From Actinomycetota bacterium (GTDB lineage Bacteria > Actinomycetota > Acidimicrobiia > Acidimicrobiales > CADCSY01), in assembly GCA_019348335.1 (NCBI GenBank), contig JAHWJR010000026.1, positions 1 to 15,914 on the forward strand: a DNA stretch of 15,914 bases, given 5' to 3'. Under the pieces are notes generated by a model that saw only the letters and a list, made by a program, of their open reading frames with translations, was not told the DNA's origin and did not search any database. Both the position numbers and the translations under genes were made by a program. Positions 12,024 to 15,914 of the stretch are shown piece by piece. How positions within the stretch are numbered: the stretch's first letter is position 1; each line of letters opens with the position of its first letter.

Positions 12024-13808
12024 TCACCCCGCCGCCTCCAACCGGCGCCGGGCGGGGGTGGCGGCCAGGAGGAGCAGGCCGGCGACCACGACCAGCACCA
12101 GGGCGCTGCCCCACGCTGCTTCCAACGCCGCCGGCCGAGAGGCGTCCTGGCTGAGAGCGAAGAGATGGGTCGGCAGGGCGACGACCGGGGCGTCCACCAC
12201 GCCCGCCGGCAGGGCGGCAGCACCGGAGAAGACGGTGGCGGTGAACAGCAGCGGGGCGGTCTCTCCCGCTGCCCGGGCCAACCCCAGGAGCAGCCCGGTT
12301 GCCAGGCCTGGCCCGGCGTGGGGAAGCAGCACCGACCGAATGAGCTGGCTGCGGTGGAGCCCCAGGGCGAGGGCCGACTCCCGCCTCAGCGGGTCGAGGG
12401 TGTCGAGGCGGGCGGTGGTGGCCAGGGCGGCCACCGGCACCACCACCACGGCGAGCACGAGCGCGCCCGCCAACCAGCTCTTCCCCCATCCCAGCCCGGT
12501 CCCCAGCACTCGGTAACCGGCCAGCCCCAGCAGGATGGACGGGACTCCGCCCAGGGTCACCGTCGCGGTGCGCATGGCCCCCGAGAGGCGGGGGCCGGCG
12601 TACTCGCCCAGCACGAGGCCGAGCCCCAACCCGACCGGGGCGGCGATCAGCCCGGTTGCGGCAACCAACAACACCGTCCCCGCCACCTGGTCGCGCACCC
12701 CGCCGGCATCGGCGCCCGTCGCGGCGGTAAGCCAGAATCGGGGGTCCAGGGCGGCCGATCCCCGGGTCACCAGCACGACCACCAATCCGGCGACCAGCAC
12801 CAACGGCACGGCCAGAGCGCCCCGCCGCGCCACCGCCACCAACCGGTCACGCCGGTGCCGGGAGGACCAGCCCCGGGCGGCCCGATCCAAGCGCCGGCCA
12901 CCGCCCACCCCTTGGCGGCGGGAGCCCCGGAGGGCGACGAGGGTGACGGCGGCCACCGTCACCAGCAGGATCAGGCCCAGCCCACTCAGGGCGGCCCAGT
13001 GGGTGCCGCTGGTGCCGGCCAGGACCGGCTCCGGCCCGCCCAGCTTGGTGGTGAGGGTCTGCCCGGGCCGGACCAGGGCGGCGAGGGCCCCGGCCGGCGA
13101 GGGCAGGCGGCCATCGGCCCGGCCGATGACGAGGAACACCGCGATCGTCTCGCCCAGGGCCCGGGCCAGCCCCAGCAGGAGTGCGGCGCGCAGGCCGGGA
13201 CGGGCGGCGGGCACCACGACGCTGCGCACGAGCTCGGCCCGGGTCAGCCCCAGGGCTGCCGCCGCCTCCCGGGTCGCCCGGGGCACGCCGGCGAGGGCGT
13301 CGACGCTGACCGCCACCACCGTCGGCAGCACCATGACGGCGAGGACGAGGCCGGCGGCCAGGAGGCTGTCGCCCCCGGGGACGCCGGCCAGGTCGCTGAC
13401 CAGCGGGCGCACCAGGGCGACTCCCACCAGGCCGTAGACGATCGACGGCACGGCGGCGAGTAGCTCCACTCCGCCCCGGACCAGCCGCCGCCGCCGGGGG
13501 GCGACCAGCTCGGTGATGGCCACCGCCGCCGCCCACCCCAGCGGCGTGGCCAGGGCCAGGGCGATGGCCGACACCGCCACGGTCCCGAAGACCATGGCCG
13601 CCGCTCCGTAGGCGCCGCCGGCCGGGTCCCACGTCGGTGACGTGAGGAGCTCGACCCAGTCGAGAGGGGCGGAGCTGGCGCCGGCCACCAGGAACCCGAC
13701 CACCACCGCCCCGCCCACACCGGCCGCCGCGGCGGTCAGCCCCACCAGGACCGGCAGCGCCGGCCAGTGCTGCCGGCCGGGCCAGGCCGCCGGTGCGGCG
13801 AGGCTCAT
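12024..13808 (-). CDS. Fused PstC-PstA phosphate-type ABC permease
   Basis: A 594-aa membrane protein carrying both permease subunits of a phosphate-type importer. The first half (about 15-295) matches PstC, the second (about 330-590) PstA. Each half has the same landmarks: VPSIVYGLVG (120-129) and VPSILLGLAG (422-431); an EAA cytoplasmic loop, EAAAALGLTRAELVRSVVVP (181-200) and ESALALGLHRSQLIRSVLLP (477-496), which docks on the ATPase; and GLARALGETIAV (213-224) and GLARAAGETAPL (509-520). The halves are joined by a basic, Gly-containing linker (about 294-330) that should be cytoplasmic. In most bacteria PstC and PstA are separate proteins. The sequence runs through the junction with no stop or frameshift, so the fusion is real in this assembly. 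The ATG overlaps the stop of the PstS-like gene by 4 nt (ATGA). Confidence 0.92.
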   Translation of the reverse strand: MSLAAPAAWPGRQHWPALPVLVGLTAAAAGVGGAVVVGFLVAGASSAPLDWVELLTSPTWDPAGGAYGAAAMVFGTVAVSAIALALATPLGWAAAVAITELVAPRRRRLVRGGVELLAAVPSIVYGLVGVALVRPLVSDLAGVPGGDSLLAAGLVLAVMVLPTVVAVSVDALAGVPRATREAAAALGLTRAELVRSVVVPAARPGLRAALLLGLARALGETIAVFLVIGRADGRLPSPAGALAALVRPGQTLTTKLGGPEPVLAGTSGTHWAALSGLGLILLVTVAAVTLVALRGSRRQGVGGGRRLDRAARGWSSRHRRDRLVAVARRGALAVPLVLVAGLVVVLVTRGSAALDPRFWLTAATGADAGGVRDQVAGTVLLVAATGLIAAPVGLGLGLVLGEYAGPRLSGAMRTATVTLGGVPSILLGLAGYRVLGTGLGWGKSWLAGALVLAVVVVPVAALATTARLDTLDPLRRESALALGLHRSQLIRSVLLPHAGPGLATGLLLGLARAAGETAPLLFTATVFSGAAALPAGVVDAPVVALPTHLFALSQDASRPAALEAAWGSALVLVVVAGLLLLAATPARRRLEAAG

Positions 13809-14716
13809 GCTCCGTCGAGGTCGGCCAGGGTGAGGAACCCGTGTTCCGCCACCAGCGCCTGTCCCTGGTCGGACACGGTGTAGTCGACGAAGCGCGCCGC
13901 CGGCCCCCGCGGCGGTCCGTTGGTGACCAAGAGGAGGGGCCGCGCCATCGGGTAGTCGCCCGAGGCGATGGCCGTTGGTACCGGCTCGACGCCGTCGAGA
14001 GCGACCGCGGCCAGGTCGGGGTAGCCGGCGGCGAAGGCAACCGACAGCGGTGCCACCGCCCCTGGCGTCGACAGCAGCTTGGCCCGCGCCTCCTCGTTCC
14101 CGCCGACCACCGCGTAGCGCTCGCTCCGGGGTGGTGGAGGAACCTTGCCGTCGGTGCCGTAGAGGTACCGGTCCAGGACCTCCCGGGTGCCCCGTCCCGG
14201 CTCCTTGTCGTAGACGAACACGGCCAGGTCGGGCCCGCCGAGCTCCTCCCAGTTCGCGACACGGCCCTCGAACAGGGCGGCGGCCTGCTCACGGGTGAGC
14301 GAGCGGACCCCGCCGTCGAACACCTCACGGCGGACCACCACCCCGACGGCGTCGACGCCGATCTCGGTGGCGGTGAAGTCGACCCCAGGGTGGGCCCGGC
14401 GGTCGTCGTCGCCCACCGGCTTCGAGCTCATGGCCACGTCGATCTGGCCCGACCCGAGTTGGGCGAGGCCCCCCGCCGAGCCTCCCTGGGTGTCAACGGT
14501 GACCGCCACCCCCTCCGCCCGCAGCGCTTCGGCGGCGTCGGCCGCCACCGGGTTGACCGTGGTGGACCCGCTGATCCGGAGGGGCTCGGCGCCCTCGGTG
14601 CCTCCTGTGGCGCAGGCGGTGGCCTGCACGACCAGCACGGCCAGGAAGGCGAGGGCGGTCGGAGACCGCCTGCCGCCACGGGGATCGGGGCGCCGGCGCC
14701 GACGCCCTAGCAGCAC
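13805..14716 (-). CDS. PstS-like oxyanion-binding lipoprotein
   Basis: A 303-aa periplasmic-type binding protein that would deliver phosphate or a similar oxyanion to the fused permease. A basic N-terminus and hydrophobic core (20-34) lead to TAC35, a probable lipid-attachment cysteine, although the lipobox (ATAC) is not canonical. Ligand-loop motifs of PstS are present: ISGSTTVNP (48-56), QGGSAGGLAQLGSGQIDVAMSS (77-98) and PGRGTREV (173-180). Domain-swapping segments AALFEGRVANWEELGG (146-161) and PLSVAFAAGYP (223-233) also fit the family. The protein is slightly short. Specificity for phosphate versus arsenate cannot be read by eye. The GTG at 14716 overlaps the 3' end of the methyltransferase gene by 10 nt with no ribosome site, which suggests translation by re-initiation. 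Confidence 0.87.
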   Translation of the reverse strand: MLLGRRRRRPDPRGGRRSPTALAFLAVLVVQATACATGGTEGAEPLRISGSTTVNPVAADAAEALRAEGVAVTVDTQGGSAGGLAQLGSGQIDVAMSSKPVGDDDRRAHPGVDFTATEIGVDAVGVVVRREVFDGGVRSLTREQAAALFEGRVANWEELGGPDLAVFVYDKEPGRGTREVLDRYLYGTDGKVPPPPRSERYAVVGGNEEARAKLLSTPGAVAPLSVAFAAGYPDLAAVALDGVEPVPTAIASGDYPMARPLLLVTNGPPRGPAARFVDYTVSDQGQALVAEHGFLTLADLDGA

Positions 14717-15846
14717 GGTGACGAGGCGGTGGGGTCGGCGGCGGGGCGCCGCAGTCCCGTGGTCGACCGCCGCCCGCCGTCGTCGCAGGCGAAGGCCGGA
14801 GCAGTGGCGGGGTCGACCGGCTCGGCCGGCTCGAGGAGCTCGAAGGAGCCGCCGTAGGGCTCACGGCCGTAGAGCTCGAAGGTCTTGGCACACACGGCGG
14901 TGGGCACGCCGCGCTCGAGCACGTGGCCGTCGTCGTCCTCGACCGCCTTCCACGGGCCCTTGTAGATCACCGCCTGCCCGTGGTCGAAGCACGGCCCGTC
15001 CTTGCCCTTGTAGGCGACCACGGTGACCGAGCGGAAGGTGATGCCCTCGACCACCCGCCACGGCTCGTCGTCGCGGCTGACCAGGGTGATGCCGTGGAAG
15101 CCTGCTGCCTCGAACGCCCTGAGGAAGGCCTCCTCCTGGAACGCCCCGGACACGCAGCCGCTCCACAGCTCGGGGTCGGCTCGAAGCGCTTCCGGTACCT
15201 CGACGTCGCTGACGATGTCGGAGATCACCGCCCGTCCGCCTCGCCGCAGCACCCGGTGGATCTCGGCGAACAGCCGCGCCTTGTGCTCGGGGGCCACCAG
15301 GTTGAGCACGCAGTTGGACACCACCACGTCGACCGACTCCTCTTCCACCATGGGCTCGTCGACCCGCCGCCTGGCCACCTCCGCCTCCAGCGCGGCCAGG
15401 CCCTCCACGTCGTGTACGGGGTGGTCGGCCAGCCAGGCGTCGAGGCCGTCGACGTCGAGGCCGAGGTCCTGGATGCGCCCGCGTCGGAAGGTCACGTTGG
15501 CGTAGCCGAGGGCGGAGGCCACCTCGCCCTGGGCCCGGCGGGCGAGGGCGAGCATGTCCGGGTTGAGGTCGACGCCGACGACCCGGCCCTGGCTCCCCAC
15601 CACCTGCGCGGCGATGAAGGCGATCTTTCCGGCCCCCGAGCCGAGATCGAGGACGGTCTCGCCTGCGCTGAGGTGGCGGGACGGGTCACCGCAGCCGTAG
15701 TCGCGCTCCAACACGTCGGCGGGGATGACCTCCAGGTAGCGGGGGTCGTAGTCGACCGGACAGCACAGATCGGGCTGGGTGGCGGCCGCCCCGTCGCTGT
15801 AACGGGCCTGGACGGCCGCCTCGACACCGTCGCTGGTGAAGGTCAT
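14707..15846 (-). CDS. arsM: ArsM-type arsenite S-adenosylmethionine methyltransferase
   Basis: A 379-aa cytosolic enzyme expected to methylate arsenite with S-adenosylmethionine, giving mono-, di- or trimethyl arsenicals. The SAM-binding motif I is VLDLGSGAGKIAF (65-77), with acidic D93 ending the next strand (VVGVDLNPDM). The three cysteines that hold As(III) in characterised ArsM proteins are all in their typical settings: C52 in YGCGDP, C179 in SNCVLN and C231 in GCVSGAF. A CC pair at 28-29 precedes them. Beyond the core a region of about 95 residues includes KGPWKAVEDDDGHVLERG (296-313) and C286 and C319, and the protein ends in a vicinal CC pair (378-379) that could also bind As(III). 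The insert around 126-170 is longer than in minimal ArsM. AAGGA lies 7 nt before the ATG. It follows the upstream gene by 24 nt and overlaps the PstS-like gene. Confidence 0.88.
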   Translation of the reverse strand: MTFTSDGVEAAVQARYSDGAAATQPDLCCPVDYDPRYLEVIPADVLERDYGCGDPSRHLSAGETVLDLGSGAGKIAFIAAQVVGSQGRVVGVDLNPDMLALARRAQGEVASALGYANVTFRRGRIQDLGLDVDGLDAWLADHPVHDVEGLAALEAEVARRRVDEPMVEEESVDVVVSNCVLNLVAPEHKARLFAEIHRVLRRGGRAVISDIVSDVEVPEALRADPELWSGCVSGAFQEEAFLRAFEAAGFHGITLVSRDDEPWRVVEGITFRSVTVVAYKGKDGPCFDHGQAVIYKGPWKAVEDDDGHVLERGVPTAVCAKTFELYGREPYGGSFELLEPAEPVDPATAPAFACDDGGRRSTTGLRRPAADPTASSPCC

Positions 15847-15870
15847 CGGGGATTCCTTCCTCGTCGGCCG

Positions 15871-15914
15871 TCAGACGGCGCAGTTGTAGATGTGGGGGAG
15901 GCTGCCGTCGGCCT
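15871..15914 (-). CDS. 3' end of an unidentified gene upstream of arsM (partial)
   Basis: Only the last 13 codons and a stop are visible; the rest lies beyond the right edge. The encoded tail is ADGSLPHIYNCAV followed by TGA at 15873-15871. The stop lies 24 nt before the arsM ATG, with the arsM ribosome site in the gap, so the two are probably cotranscribed. I do not recognise the tail. The reading frame is inferred from this spacing alone. Confidence 0.5.
   Translation of the reverse strand, partial: ADGSLPHIYNCAV

Noticed and set aside
11361..13463. 700-codon plus-strand frame antisense to the permease and ATPase
   Set aside because: It is dominated by Gln, Gly, His and Arg with no recognisable fold, while the opposite strand shows complete ABC motifs.

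Overview
The window is uniformly very GC-rich. It has GTG as well as ATG starts, several genes with a TANNNT -10 box only 6-8 nt from the start codon (leaderless style), and Thr-rich spacers in a secreted protein. This suggests a high-GC actinobacterium, possibly in or near the Acidimicrobiia; no rRNA or tRNA gene is present to confirm it. I see ten complete protein genes and the 3' tip of an eleventh, and no insertion sequence, CRISPR array or RNA gene.

Left part (1-3619, minus strand): two secreted proteins. One is a 626-aa BNR/Asp-box (sialidase-fold) protein with a C-terminal membrane anchor and a Pro/Thr-rich insert. Downstream of it is a 472-aa secreted integrin-like von Willebrand factor A protein, followed by a strong terminator. 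Repeated TGTCCCG words lie upstream of the VWA gene and again at the left edge of the window.

Centre-left (3749-8222): a class I acyl-CoA synthetase-type enzyme (minus) is divergent from a solo molybdenum hydroxylase large subunit (plus, form II CoxL-like). The 73-bp space between them holds two mirror-image leaderless promoters. A small membrane-tethered Ig-fold (ASH-like) protein follows, and its -10 box overlaps the stop codon of the CoxL-like gene.

Centre-right (8230-11213): a nucleoside phosphorylase-like gene (minus) is divergent from a two-Rossmann FAD/NAD(P) oxidoreductase (plus). Convergent with the latter is a formate/nitrite transporter family channel (minus).

Right part (11348-15914): the most distinctive block is a tightly packed minus-strand operon. 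In transcription order it holds an unidentified gene (only its last codons visible), an ArsM-type arsenite methyltransferase with all three arsenic-binding cysteines, a PstS-like oxyanion-binding protein, a single-polypeptide fusion of PstC and PstA permeases, and a compact ABC ATPase. The junctions are a 24-nt gap, a 10-nt overlap, a 4-nt ATGA overlap and a 4-nt gap, so the methyltransferase and the phosphate-type importer are probably made together. The link between arsenic methylation and oxyanion transport is inferred from this layout.
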